Part shown: positions 7,914 to 15,157 of the stretch, one piece after another
Layout: the number at the start of each line of letters is the position of its first letter
Position numbering within the stretch: the stretch's first letter is position 1
From: Actinomycetes bacterium
GTDB lineage: Bacteria > Actinomycetota > Actinomycetes > Propionibacteriales > Nocardioidaceae
Assembly (NCBI GenBank): GCA_029779385.1
Contig: JAKPAQ010000464.1
Span: forward strand, 1 to 23,385
Direction of reading: 5' to 3'
Length of the DNA stretch: 23,385 nt
Position numbers and translations under genes: made by a program
Notes under the pieces: generated by a model
Seen by the model: the letters and a program-made list of their open reading frames with translations, nothing else
Database searches by the model: none
What the model was told of the DNA's origin: nothing

Positions 7914-9028
7914 CTCAGGTCCAAACCGCAATCGTTGATCGGGTTCGCCGACGTCTTGCCGCCGGCGGCATCGAGCCCACTGCCCACAGCGTCGCCGGCG
8001 CGCTGCGCGCCGAGGACCAACTTTGGGGCACCACGACCGTGCTGGCGATCGTCGATCAGCTCCGAGGCGAGGCCAACGGCGCGGGGGTGTTGCAGCCTTT
8101 GCTCGACCGCGACGGCGTGACCGACGTGCTAGTAAACGGAACTTCGGGAGTTTTTGTCGATGCCGGGCAAGGGCTAAACCGGGTCGAAGACATTCGACTA
8201 CCCGACGAAGCCTCGGTTCGCCGACTCGCTCAACGGCTCGCCGCTGCCGCCGGGCGACGACTAGACGACGCTTCGCCCTGGGTCGATGGCCGACTTGCCG
8301 ACGGCACTCGGTTGCACGCGGTGCTGGCGCCGGTCGCCCAAACCGGGACGACGATCTCGCTTCGAGTGCCACCTCGGCGAACCTTCGGGATCGCTCAACT
8401 TGAGGACACGGGTTCGGTGGCTCAACCGATGGCCGAAGCGCTGAGGAACCTGATCACCGAAAAGCGCAGCTTCTTGGTTACCGGCGGCACCGGCTCTGGC
8501 AAGACGACAGTGCTGGCCGCGCTGCTGGGCCTGGTGCCAGCCCACGAACGGATCGTGATCGTCGAAGATTCCGAGGAACTGCGACCGGCGCACCCACATG
8601 TCGTTGGCTTGGTCGCGCGCGCCGCCAACGCCGAGGGCGTCGGTGCTGTCTCTCTACGCGACCTAGTGCGCCAAGCCCTGCGAATGAGACCGGACCGGTT
8701 AGTAGTTGGCGAGGTGCGTGGCGGGGAAGTTGTCGACCTGCTCGCTGCCCTAAACACAGGCCACGAAGGTGGCTGCGGAACCGTTCACGCTAACGCCCCC
8801 GTCGATATTCCGGCTCGGCTTGAGGCGCTCGGCATCGCCGCCGGGCTAAGCCGAGAAGCGGTCCACGCTCAGGCAGGGGCCGCGCTCGATGCCGTAGTAC
8901 ATGTCGTTCGCCGACCAGGTGGCCGCCGTGAAGTTGCCCAAATCGCCAGCATCGAATCGGACCGATCGGGCCGGTTGGTGGTCCGGACGCGACTGGAGAT
9001 CGTTGACGGTCAGGTTGTCGGACCGTGA
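7910..9028 (+). CDS. tadA: TadA/CpaF-family secretion ATPase
   Basis: This 372-residue hexameric motor ATPase would drive assembly of the Flp-type pilus. The N-terminal domain contains DRDGVTDVLVNGTSGVFVD, typical of CpaF. Walker A is GGTGSGKT (192-199), the Asp box includes VIVEDSEEL (217-224), Walker B is RLVVGEVRGGE (263-273) and the His box is HEGGCGTVHAN (285-295). All catalytic elements are intact. It belongs to the 'helicase/secretion neighborhood ATPase' group (TIGR03819; Rv3659c). ATG 7910 overlaps the ssd stop and GTG 9025 overlaps its own stop, so the genes should be translated together. Confidence 0.95.
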   Translation: MTQVQTAIVDRVRRRLAAGGIEPTAHSVAGALRAEDQLWGTTTVLAIVDQLRGEANGAGVLQPLLDRDGVTDVLVNGTSGVFVDAGQGLNRVEDIRLPDEASVRRLAQRLAAAAGRRLDDASPWVDGRLADGTRLHAVLAPVAQTGTTISLRVPPRRTFGIAQLEDTGSVAQPMAEALRNLITEKRSFLVTGGTGSGKTTVLAALLGLVPAHERIVIVEDSEELRPAHPHVVGLVARAANAEGVGAVSLRDLVRQALRMRPDRLVVGEVRGGEVVDLLAALNTGHEGGCGTVHANAPVDIPARLEALGIAAGLSREAVHAQAGAALDAVVHVVRRPGGRREVAQIASIESDRSGRLVVRTRLEIVDGQVVGP

Positions 9029-9813
9029 CTTTCCTTAGTGCCGCACTCGCCTTCGCGGCAGTTCTGCTTTGGTGGGCGCCTTGGCCGATAGTTCGGGTGC
9101 GCACGACAGGGTTCCGGCTCACCCGAGCCAAATCGGCCTGGTCGCGAACCGCAGTAGGACTTGTCGTTGTCGGTTCGGTGCTGATTTTGCCGGGACCGCC
9201 AACGATTCTGGTCTGGACTGCAGTCGCAGTTTGCTTCGTGCTTTGGCGTCGCCATCGCCGGGCGAAACAACGCGTTCGAGCCGCGGCCGTTGCCGAAGAA
9301 TGTCACCGAATGCTTGACGTCTTGGTGAGCGAACTCAGCAGCGGGACGCCAGCCCAAGTCGCTGCCAAGCGGGTGGCCGCCGAGAACCCGGCACTTGCGC
9401 CAGTAGCAACTGCAGCGGCCGCCGGCGGCGACATCGGGTCAGCATTCATCGCGGTCAGTAAGACCGCTGGCGCTCACACCTTGGCCCAAGTTGGCGCCGG
9501 CTGGGCGGTCTCTGATGTCACCGGTGCGCCGCTAGGAGAGGTCCTCGCTCGGGTTCGAGACTCAGGACGAGAAGACGTTGAAATCGACCGAGAAGTTGCC
9601 GCGGCGGTTGCCCCGGCCCGAGCCACCGCGACCCTGATGGCGGCGATGCCACCATTGGGACTTTCGCTCGGTTCGGGTTTGGGCGTCGACCCGCTCGCAA
9701 CGATCACCGGTTCGATTGCCGGTGCGGGGTGCGTCGCCTTGGGCACGTGCTTCGCCCTCGTCGGAATCACCTGGATTGATCGAGTTGCCGACCGACTCGA
9801 GTTGGCGTCTTGA
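9025..9813 (+). CDS. tadB: TadB-like inner-membrane platform protein
   Basis: The 262-residue membrane protein has two N-terminal hydrophobic segments and a central cytoplasmic T2SSF-type domain: LDVLVSELSSGTPAQVAAKRV, then AGGDIGSAFIAVSK, then GAPLGEVLARVRD. Two hydrophobic segments follow (TLMAAMPPLGLSLGSGLG; AGCVALGTCFALVGITWID). This is the TadB/GspF layout; TadB and TadC together form the platform on which TadA acts. The start is GTG 9025, inside the overlap GTGA with tadA. Sequence conservation in this family is low, so the name rests on architecture plus position between tadA and tadC. Confidence 0.88.
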   Translation: MTFLSAALAFAAVLLWWAPWPIVRVRTTGFRLTRAKSAWSRTAVGLVVVGSVLILPGPPTILVWTAVAVCFVLWRRHRRAKQRVRAAAVAEECHRMLDVLVSELSSGTPAQVAAKRVAAENPALAPVATAAAAGGDIGSAFIAVSKTAGAHTLAQVGAGWAVSDVTGAPLGEVLARVRDSGREDVEIDREVAAAVAPARATATLMAAMPPLGLSLGSGLGVDPLATITGSIAGAGCVALGTCFALVGITWIDRVADRLELAS

Positions 9814-10499
9814 TCAGTGGAGTGATTGCCGCTTTGGCGGTGCTGATGGCTTGGCCAGCCAGCGCACGTCGCCGGCGACGCGAAGTGCTCCGCCCGGGAG
9901 TTCGCCGCCGCCTCGACCTGGTCTTGGTGGCCACAGTTTTGACCCCGCTGGCCGGCTACCTGATTTTTGGAACCATTGGCTTGATTGCCGCCACGGCGGC
10001 CACCCCGGTCGTGCGCAAACAAGTGCGTTCGTTGGGCACGATCGCCGCCAGGAGACGAAATGAGGCGATCACTCGCCAAGCGCCGGCCGCGCTCGACCTG
10101 ATCACGGCCGCGCTGCGGGCGGGCCGACCACCAGAAGGCGCTTTGACGGTTGTCGCCGAACACACTCCCGATCCCTTGGGTGAACTTCTGCAGGACGTGT
10201 CGAGGCGGATCCGAATGTCGGCCGATCCGGCCTCTGCGTGGCGGGTGTTGGACGGCACCCCACTAGAGGTAGTCGGTAGAGCCTTCGCCCGGTCGGATTC
10301 ATCAGGTGCGGCGGTGGTGCCACTGGCGCTCGATGCCGCCGAGGACCTGCGCCGCCGGGCCAGAGCGGTCAGGCGTGAATCAGTTGGCCGCGTGGCAGTA
10401 CAAACGACGATTCCGCTCGGGCTCTGTCTTCTGCCGGCTTTCGTACTTGTCGCAGTGGCGCCGATAGTGCTTGCCGTAGTTACCAACATCAGTCTCTAG
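9810..10499 (+). CDS. tadC: TadC-like inner-membrane platform protein
   Basis: This is the second T2SSF-type platform protein, 229 residues. Hydrophobic segments lie at the N-terminus (ISGVIAALAVLMAWPASA), around 45-70 and at the C-terminus (TIPLGLCLLPAFVLVAVAPIVLAVV). Between them is the cytoplasmic domain with APAALDLITAALRAGRPPEGAL and VGRAFARSDSSGAAVVPLALDAAEDLRRRAR, which matches the TadB/TadC family. The rare TTG start at 9810 overlaps the tadB stop (TTGA) and is supported only by that coupling. After the stop comes the longest gap in the operon (123 bases), which contains a hairpin before the first pilin gene. Confidence 0.88.
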   Translation: MISGVIAALAVLMAWPASARRRRREVLRPGVRRRLDLVLVATVLTPLAGYLIFGTIGLIAATAATPVVRKQVRSLGTIAARRRNEAITRQAPAALDLITAALRAGRPPEGALTVVAEHTPDPLGELLQDVSRRIRMSADPASAWRVLDGTPLEVVGRAFARSDSSGAAVVPLALDAAEDLRRRARAVRRESVGRVAVQTTIPLGLCLLPAFVLVAVAPIVLAVVTNISL

Positions 10500-10511
10500 C
10501 CGGCTCGATCC

Positions 10512-10535
10512 CCAACTTTGGCCGCGACAAAGTGG
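10512..10535 (+). other. Intercistronic hairpin before the first pilin gene
   Basis: CCA-CTTTG and CAAAG-TGG can pair (8 bp, one bulged A) around a 7-base loop, 12 bases after the tadC stop. No T-run follows, so an intrinsic terminator is unlikely. An RNA processing or stability element is possible. The rest of the 10500-10622 gap holds the AAGGA ribosome-binding site of the pilin and no promoter I can defend. Confidence 0.4.
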
Positions 10536-10622
10536 CCGTCCACACCGAGCAACTTTCACCGCAAAATCGACGGCCCCGGCGCCATCTTCGGGTGTAAATG
10601 ATCCTCCTTCGAAAGGAACCAA

Positions 10623-10811
10623 ATGTTCAACTTCAAGAAGTTCTTCTCCGGTCGTAAAGCCGAACGCGGCATGACCACGGCCGAGTACACGGTCGGCACG
10701 TTGGGGGCCTGCACCGTTGGTGGCGTCCTGGTGAAGGTCGGCCAGAGCGACTGGTTCGGTGCGCTGGTTCGTGACGTGCTCGACAAGATCCCGAGCATCC
10801 TTCCGTTCTGA
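10623..10811 (+). CDS. DUF4244 Flp-type pilin, copy 1
   Basis: This 62-residue pilin precursor has a short basic leader (FNFKKFFSGRKAERG) and then MTTAEYTVGTLGACTVGGVLVKVG, a hydrophobic helix. Cleavage after Gly16 would leave Met as residue +1 and Glu at +5, the class III pilin processing signature. The gene follows AAGGA with a short spacer. It is one of two tandem paralogues and is the most likely major subunit, because it stands apart between two hairpins instead of being coupled by overlap. The family is the actinobacterial DUF4244 (as Rv3656c). Confidence 0.9.
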   Translation: MFNFKKFFSGRKAERGMTTAEYTVGTLGACTVGGVLVKVGQSDWFGALVRDVLDKIPSILPF

Positions 10812-10817
10812 TCGATT

Positions 10818-10854
10818 CCTGCGGCACCCGGCACCCACCTGCGGGTGCCGCAGG
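10818..10854 (+). other. Strong hairpin after pilin copy 1, with alternative left arm
   Basis: CCTGCGGCACCC (10818-10829) pairs perfectly with GGGTGCCGCAGG (10843-10854): 12 bp, 13-base loop. The second CGGCACCC (10829-10836) could pair instead with 10843-10850 (8 bp, 6-base loop). A palindrome CCCGATCGGG follows at 10855-10864. There is no T-run, so it is more likely a partial attenuator or an mRNA 3' stabiliser than a complete terminator. It starts seven bases after the pilin stop. Confidence 0.7.
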
Positions 10855-10887
10855 CCCGATCGGGTGGGAACTTCAACGGGAGAACTG

Positions 10888-11094
10888 ATGAGCACAAAAC
10901 TTCGTACGCAAAAGCAGGAACAGGGCCAAGTGACCGCCGAATACACCGTCGGCACGCTCGGGGCGGTAGTCATTGCCGGCATCTTGATCGGCCCGCTCGT
11001 GAGATACGACAATTTCTTGAGAGATTGGATGCGCGAAATGCTCTCAAAGGCATTCGAGATAGATCTGTCCTTGCTGTCTTGGTGGCCGTGGTGA
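10888..11094 (+). CDS. DUF4244 Flp-type pilin, copy 2
   Basis: This 68-residue pilin precursor is paralogous to the gene before it: both share TAEYTVGTLGA in register. The leader MSTKLRTQKQEQG would be cut after Gly13, leaving Gln at +1 and Glu at +5. The tail differs from copy 1 and ends in the aromatic LLSWWPW. ATG 10888 follows GGGAGA with a 4-base spacer. The frame opens earlier, but the upstream part is not pilin-like. Its stop overlaps the next start (GTGA), so it belongs to the downstream coupled group. It may be a minor or alternative subunit. Confidence 0.88.
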   Translation: MSTKLRTQKQEQGQVTAEYTVGTLGAVVIAGILIGPLVRYDNFLRDWMREMLSKAFEIDLSLLSWWPW

Positions 11095-11426
11095 CCCGTC
11101 GCGAGAGTGGAATGGTGACCGCCGAAACCGCGGTGGTGCTGCCGTTCGTAATTCTTGTGGCCGCATCGTTGACGTGGGTTGTTTCGTTGGGCACAACTCA
11201 GATGCGAGTCAGCGACGCTGCCAGAGACGGTGCCCGGATCCTGGCGCGTGGCCAGACCGAAGACCAAGCCAGAGCTGCGGTCAATGAGCTCGTGCCTGAT
11301 GCGGTGGTCTCGGTTCAGGTCAGCAGCGGTCGAGCGACCGTGAAAGTGCGAACGCGGGCCGAAATGCCGTTGGTGCCGAAGGCGGCGGTGAACCTCTCGG
11401 CACGAGCAGTCGCGGTGATCGAATGA
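11091..11426 (+). CDS. TadE-like pseudopilin
   Basis: The 111-residue protein has a very short leader (TRRESG) and then MVTAETAVVLPFVILVAASLTWVVSLGTTQ, a pilin-like helix with Glu at +5 after the predicted Gly7 cleavage. The globular part starts with QMRVSDAARDGARILARGQ, the motif typical of TadE proteins. TadE-family pseudopilins are processed by the prepilin peptidase and help pilus assembly. The GTG start at 11091 is chosen from the GTGA overlap with the preceding pilin and because the leader is then of normal length. It matches the Rv3655c position. Confidence 0.88.
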   Translation: MTRRESGMVTAETAVVLPFVILVAASLTWVVSLGTTQMRVSDAARDGARILARGQTEDQARAAVNELVPDAVVSVQVSSGRATVKVRTRAEMPLVPKAAVNLSARAVAVIE

Positions 11427-11779
11427 AGCGAAGTTCGGCTCGAGGTTCGGCGTCAGTTCAGGCGCTGAGCGTCGTTGCTTTGCTCCTGTTGCTCGCGATG
11501 GTCTGTCTACAGGCGGCACTCGTTATCGGGCTACGACAAAAAGCAGCCCAAGCGGCCGACTTGGCGGCGTTGGCCGCTTCGCGAACGAGTGTCGAAGGCG
11601 GTGAACCATGCGAGGTCGCGTCGACAGTCGCCAAGGAGAACGGCGCGACGCTGCGCGACTGTCAGATGGACGCCGATGTGGCGACGGTGAAGGTGCGGGC
11701 TCGGGCCGAGCGGTGGGCGATTGGGAACTGGTCGGCCGAGCAACGAGCACGGGCGGCACCCTCTTGGTACTTGGAATAG
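11423..11779 (+). CDS. Helicase/secretion-neighbourhood TadE-like protein (Rv3654c-type)
   Basis: The 118-residue protein begins KRSSARG and continues SASVQALSVVALLLLLAMVCLQAAL, a hydrophobic helix, then GLRQKAAQAADLAALAAS, the family hallmark (TIGR03816, 'helicase/secretion neighborhood TadE-like'). The residue at +5 after Gly8 is Gln instead of Glu. A Cys pair (Cys58, Cys72, approximate) might form a disulfide outside the membrane. ATG 11423 overlaps the previous stop (ATGA). It is the last gene of the pilus operon and ends 13 bases before the stop of the convergent helicase. Confidence 0.9.
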   Translation: MKRSSARGSASVQALSVVALLLLLAMVCLQAALVIGLRQKAAQAADLAALAASRTSVEGGEPCEVASTVAKENGATLRDCQMDADVATVKVRARAERWAIGNWSAEQRARAAPSWYLE

Positions 11780-11792
11780 TTCCTTGAGCCAG

Positions 11793-14093
11793 TCAAACCG
11801 AACCGGCGGCCGGCGCGTTGGCTAGGACTGCGTTCAACAGAATCAACGCCCCGGCCTTATCGAGTGGGTTGTTGCCGTTGCCGCACTTTGGTGACACCAC
11901 GCAGGAGGGACAACCGTCCAGACAACCACAGTCGGCCACCGTGTCGCGAGTCATCTCAAGCCATCGAACCATCTGCTCGAAGCCGCGCTCGGCGAAACCG
12001 GCGCCGCCGGGGTGGCCGTCGTGGACGAACACCGTCAGTTCGCCGGTGTCTGGGTGATAGTTGGTCGAAAGGCCGCCGATGTCCCAGCGGTCGCAGGTCG
12101 CGAGCAGCGGCAAAATCGCGATCGAAGCGTGCTCGGCCGCGTGAGCCGCGCCAAGGAAGCGCTCCGGTTCCAGTAGCGATTTGGTTAGCTCGGTTTCTAG
12201 CGTCCACCACGTGGCGGTGGTGGCGAGCGTTCGCTGCGGCAGCGCCAATTGCTCATCGCCAATGATTCGTTTGGTGCGCTGATCTCGAACTTGATACCCG
12301 GTGACCTGGCTGACTACTTCAACGTCACCAAAGCTCACGGTCGCCGGCCCCCAGTGTTCACTGAGGCGCTCATTCAGGATCGTCACCGAGCGATCGGTTT
12401 TTGCGCTGGTCGAATGGTGAATGTCGGCCCGTCGGGCCAGTGCCGTGCCGCCTTCAGGGTCATAGGCTTCGACCAAGTAAACCTCGCCGCGATGGGTGTA
12501 CACCGCACCCTCGTGGACCTCGCCATCAGCGTTGCCCGCATCGACGGTACCGATCAGCCGCCCGGTTTGGCTCTCCACAATCTGCACCGGCAGGCCACCG
12601 GCCGAGCGGATATCGGCCAAGTCCGAAGCGCGGTCGCGGCTCTTCCAGAACCAGCGGTCGCCGCGCTGGCGAAGCAGCCCAGCGGCAGTCAATGCGGCCA
12701 CACCGTCGGCGGCGCGCTCACCAAACGGACCAAAGTCGGCGACCGTTAGCGGCAGTTCTTGGGCTGCGGCCGCCAAATGGGGTCCGACCACGTAGGGGTT
12801 GTGCGGGTCAAAAACGGTCGCCTCGATCGGCTCGCCCAAGACCGCATCCGGGTGGTGAACGAGGTAGGAGTCCAACGGGTCGTCACGGGCAATGACTACG
12901 CCGACGCTCTCGTTTTGGCCGCGGCCAGCGCGTCCCCAGCGTTGCCACAAGGCGGCTCTGGTCCCGGGGAATCCGAGGGTAATCACTGCGTCGAGACCGG
13001 CAATGTCGATACCAAGTTCAAGAGCGTTTGTGGTCGCTAGGCCCAACAGTTCACCAGTTCGCAGCGACGCTTCGATTGCTCGCCGCTCCTCGGGCAGATA
13101 GCCGCCGCGATAAGACGAAATACGTTTTGCCAGTTTGGGGTCCGCCGCGCCGACCAGTCGCTGGGTCTGCTGCGTCAACTCCTCAGCGCCACGTCTGGAT
13201 CGGACAAACGCCAGCGTCCTGGTTTCGGCCAGGACAAAATCTGCCAACAACTCGGCCGCTTCGGTGCCGGCCGCTCGCCGAACTTGCACGCCCTCGTCGA
13301 CGGCAACTAGTGGTGGCTGCCAAAAGGCGATAGTTCGACCGGCGCGGGGGGCCGCATCGTCGGTGACGGCGGTAACTGGTGCGCCGATGAGACGCTCAGC
13401 CGAACTGGCCGGTTCGGCGACGGTGGCCGAGGACAAAACGAAAACCGGTTCAGCCCCGTAGTGGGCCAAGATTCGGTTTAGGCGACGCAGGATCAACGCA
13501 ACATGGGCACCGAACACGCCGCGATAGTGGTGACACTCGTCAATGACGACAACTCGAAGGCCAGACAAAAATCTGGACCAACGCTCATGCATCGGCAAGA
13601 TCGTGTGGTGAAGTACGTCCGGGTTCGCCAGCACCCAGTTCGCGTGGTCGCGTGCCCATGCCCGCTGTTCACGCGAATTGTCGCCGTCAACCGTTGCGGG
13701 ACGAAGGTCGGAAAGTTCGGTCGGAAGCCGACGAAGCTGATCGGCGGCGAGCGCTTTCGTTGGCGCTAGGTAAAGAACTGTCGGGCGTTTGGCGCCGGCC
13801 AGAGCGCTGCCGCCGCGCCCATCGTGAAGTCGCTGCAGGGCGGCGGCCTGGTAAACCAAAGATTTTCCCGAGGCCGTGCCGGTTGCCACGATGACGTTCT
13901 TCCCGGCGCCGATCAGGTTTAGTGCCTCGGCCTGATGGCCCCAAAGGTGCTCGACCCCATCGGCGGCGAAGAGTTCGCGAACCGATTCGTCGAGCCAAGT
14001 GGGCCAAGGTTCAATTACGGCTTCGGTGGCGTCGATTTGCTCCACATGTACAAGTCGGTCCGAGTGTCGGGCCAACGCCGGATGCAACGCCAT
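11793..14093 (-). CDS. DECH-box superfamily 2 helicase with DUF1998 domain
   Basis: This large helicase (766 residues from ATG 14093) has Q-like GHQAEAL, motif I TGTASGKS (71-78), motif II VIDECHHYRG (DECH), SSATV as motif III, and C-terminal motifs LATNALELGIDIAGLDAV and QRWGRAGRGQ. The DUF1998 end carries a four-cysteine cluster, CGCLDGCPSC...C (near residues 720-735), which probably binds metal. It matches TIGR03817 (Rv3649) and the MrfA/SftH type of 3'-5' helicases; MrfA acts in mitomycin-type damage repair in Bacillus. The start is uncertain. ATG 14093 has GGGAGA ten bases upstream, ATG 14111 has nothing, and GTG 14141 has GAGGGG but too close. It converges on the pilus operon and is divergent from a methyltransferase. 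Confidence 0.95.
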   Translation of the reverse strand: MALHPALARHSDRLVHVEQIDATEAVIEPWPTWLDESVRELFAADGVEHLWGHQAEALNLIGAGKNVIVATGTASGKSLVYQAAALQRLHDGRGGSALAGAKRPTVLYLAPTKALAADQLRRLPTELSDLRPATVDGDNSREQRAWARDHANWVLANPDVLHHTILPMHERWSRFLSGLRVVVIDECHHYRGVFGAHVALILRRLNRILAHYGAEPVFVLSSATVAEPASSAERLIGAPVTAVTDDAAPRAGRTIAFWQPPLVAVDEGVQVRRAAGTEAAELLADFVLAETRTLAFVRSRRGAEELTQQTQRLVGAADPKLAKRISSYRGGYLPEERRAIEASLRTGELLGLATTNALELGIDIAGLDAVITLGFPGTRAALWQRWGRAGRGQNESVGVVIARDDPLDSYLVHHPDAVLGEPIEATVFDPHNPYVVGPHLAAAAQELPLTVADFGPFGERAADGVAALTAAGLLRQRGDRWFWKSRDRASDLADIRSAGGLPVQIVESQTGRLIGTVDAGNADGEVHEGAVYTHRGEVYLVEAYDPEGGTALARRADIHHSTSAKTDRSVTILNERLSEHWGPATVSFGDVEVVSQVTGYQVRDQRTKRIIGDEQLALPQRTLATTATWWTLETELTKSLLEPERFLGAAHAAEHASIAILPLLATCDRWDIGGLSTNYHPDTGELTVFVHDGHPGGAGFAERGFEQMVRWLEMTRDTVADCGCLDGCPSCVVSPKCGNGNNPLDKAGALILLNAVLANAPAAGSV

Positions 14094-14103
14094 GGTCGAA
14101 GTG

Positions 14104-14109
14104 TCTCCC
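14104..14109 (-). promoter_or_regulatory. Ribosome binding site favouring helicase start 14093
   Basis: GGGAGA on the minus strand lies ten bases before ATG 14093. It is the best spaced site among the three candidate starts (14093, 14111, 14141). Confidence 0.45.
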
Positions 14110-14164
14110 ATCGCCACAAGCAGACGGTTCAGCGGTGACACCGCCCCTCGGCAACAATGGGTCC

Positions 14165-14803
14165 ATGGTCGAGAAGAGCATGTGGATGAACAAGGTAGCG
14201 GCCGACCCCAACCATTCGCATTGGTACGTCCAGCGGTTCCGAAAGCTCGCTGAGGCCGGTCACGATTTAGCTGGCGAAGCCAGACTGGTGGACGCGATGG
14301 CTGCTCGCGGCTCTCGAATTCTTGATGCCGGCTGCGGACCGGGTCGCGTTGGTGCCGAGTTGGCAGCCCGCGGCCATCAGGTCGTCGGGGTGGACGTCGA
14401 CCCCGTGCTCATCGCCGCCGCCCGCGAAGACCATCCGGGGGCAACTTGGGTTGTAAGCGATCTGGCCGAACTCGATCTGGCTGCAGAAGGGGTCACCGAT
14501 CACTTTGACCTCATTGTTTCGGCCGGCAACGTGGTTACCTTTTTGGCGCCAAGCACCCGAAGGCTCGTGTTGGCGAACTTGGCTGCGGTATTGGCCGATG
14601 ACGGCCGAATCGTGGTCGGGTTTGGTGCCGGGCGCGGCTATCTAGTCGACGATTTTTTCGCCGATGCGGCCACCGTGGGTCTTGCTGAAGATTTGCGCCT
14701 CGCGACGTGGGACTTGCGTCCGTGGACCGAGGACTCCGACTTCCTCGTCGCGGTGTTGCGCCACGTCGGCGAGTCGCAGTTTGGTCACGGGGCGAAAGGC
14801 TAG
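14165..14803 (+). CDS. Class I SAM-dependent methyltransferase
   Basis: The 212-residue enzyme has a complete SAM-binding motif I, RILDAGCGPGRVGAELAARG (51-70), then VVGVDVDPVLIAAARE (acidic residue for the ribose), VVSDLAELDL and FDLIVSAGNVVTFLAP. The fold is the small Methyltransf_25 type. The substrate cannot be named. ATG 14165 is chosen since upstream codons are arginine/proline-rich noise. ATGs at 14180 and 14186 are possible internal alternatives. It is divergent from the helicase with only about 70 bases between the starts. It lies 21 bases before the STAS gene, so all three rightward genes here may share a transcript. Confidence 0.9.
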   Translation: MVEKSMWMNKVAADPNHSHWYVQRFRKLAEAGHDLAGEARLVDAMAARGSRILDAGCGPGRVGAELAARGHQVVGVDVDPVLIAAAREDHPGATWVVSDLAELDLAAEGVTDHFDLIVSAGNVVTFLAPSTRRLVLANLAAVLADDGRIVVGFGAGRGYLVDDFFADAATVGLAEDLRLATWDLRPWTEDSDFLVAVLRHVGESQFGHGAKG

Positions 14804-14824
14804 TTCGCGTGATTCAATGCAGAC

Positions 14825-15157
14825 ATGGAACTGACGATCACCGAACGCGAACAACCGCCGTTTCACGTCGTCACTGTTGATGGCGAAATCGACGTCTACA
14901 CGGCACCGAAATTCCGTGAGGTCATCGTGGGAGCAATCGAGAGCGGAAACACCCGCCTGATCGTCGATATCGAGAGCGTTGACTTCCTCGATTCGACCGG
15001 GCTTGGCGTTCTAGTGGGCGCGCTGAAGAAGGTCCGCGCCAGCAATGGATCACTGGACATCGTCTGCACCAGCGATCGGCTTTTGCGAATCTTCGCGATC
15101 ACCGGCCTCGACAAGGTCTTTGGGATCAAGTCGTCGCTGGCCGAAGTGATCTCTTGA
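14825..15157 (+). CDS. bldG: Anti-sigma-factor antagonist, STAS domain (BldG-like)
   Basis: The 110-residue protein is a single STAS domain of the SpoIIAA/RsbV/BldG type. The phosphorylation site is Ser57 in VDFLDSTGLGVLVGALKK, and DGEIDVYTAPKFRE is the typical N-terminal strand-helix. When unphosphorylated, such proteins bind an anti-sigma kinase and free a sigma factor. In Streptomyces, bldG lies in this same neighbourhood between the helicase and topA, and is followed by an anti-sigma kinase gene. Here no kinase gene follows; instead a methyltransferase start overlaps its stop (TTGA). The upstream sequence TTCAAT ends six bases before ATG 14825, which might be a weak leaderless -10. The BldG name is by family and position. 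Confidence 0.85.
   Translation: MELTITEREQPPFHVVTVDGEIDVYTAPKFREVIVGAIESGNTRLIVDIESVDFLDSTGLGVLVGALKKVRASNGSLDIVCTSDRLLRIFAITGLDKVFGIKSSLAEVIS

Noticed and set aside
10818..10864. Intrinsic terminator after pilin copy 1
   Set aside because: The stem is strong but no run of T follows, and the operon clearly continues with coupled genes; called a hairpin element instead.
10380..11519. 379-codon minus-strand frame opposite the pilin genes
   Set aside because: It is antisense to four coupled genes with clear pilin motifs; the product is His/Arg/Ser-rich noise of the kind expected opposite GC-rich coding DNA.
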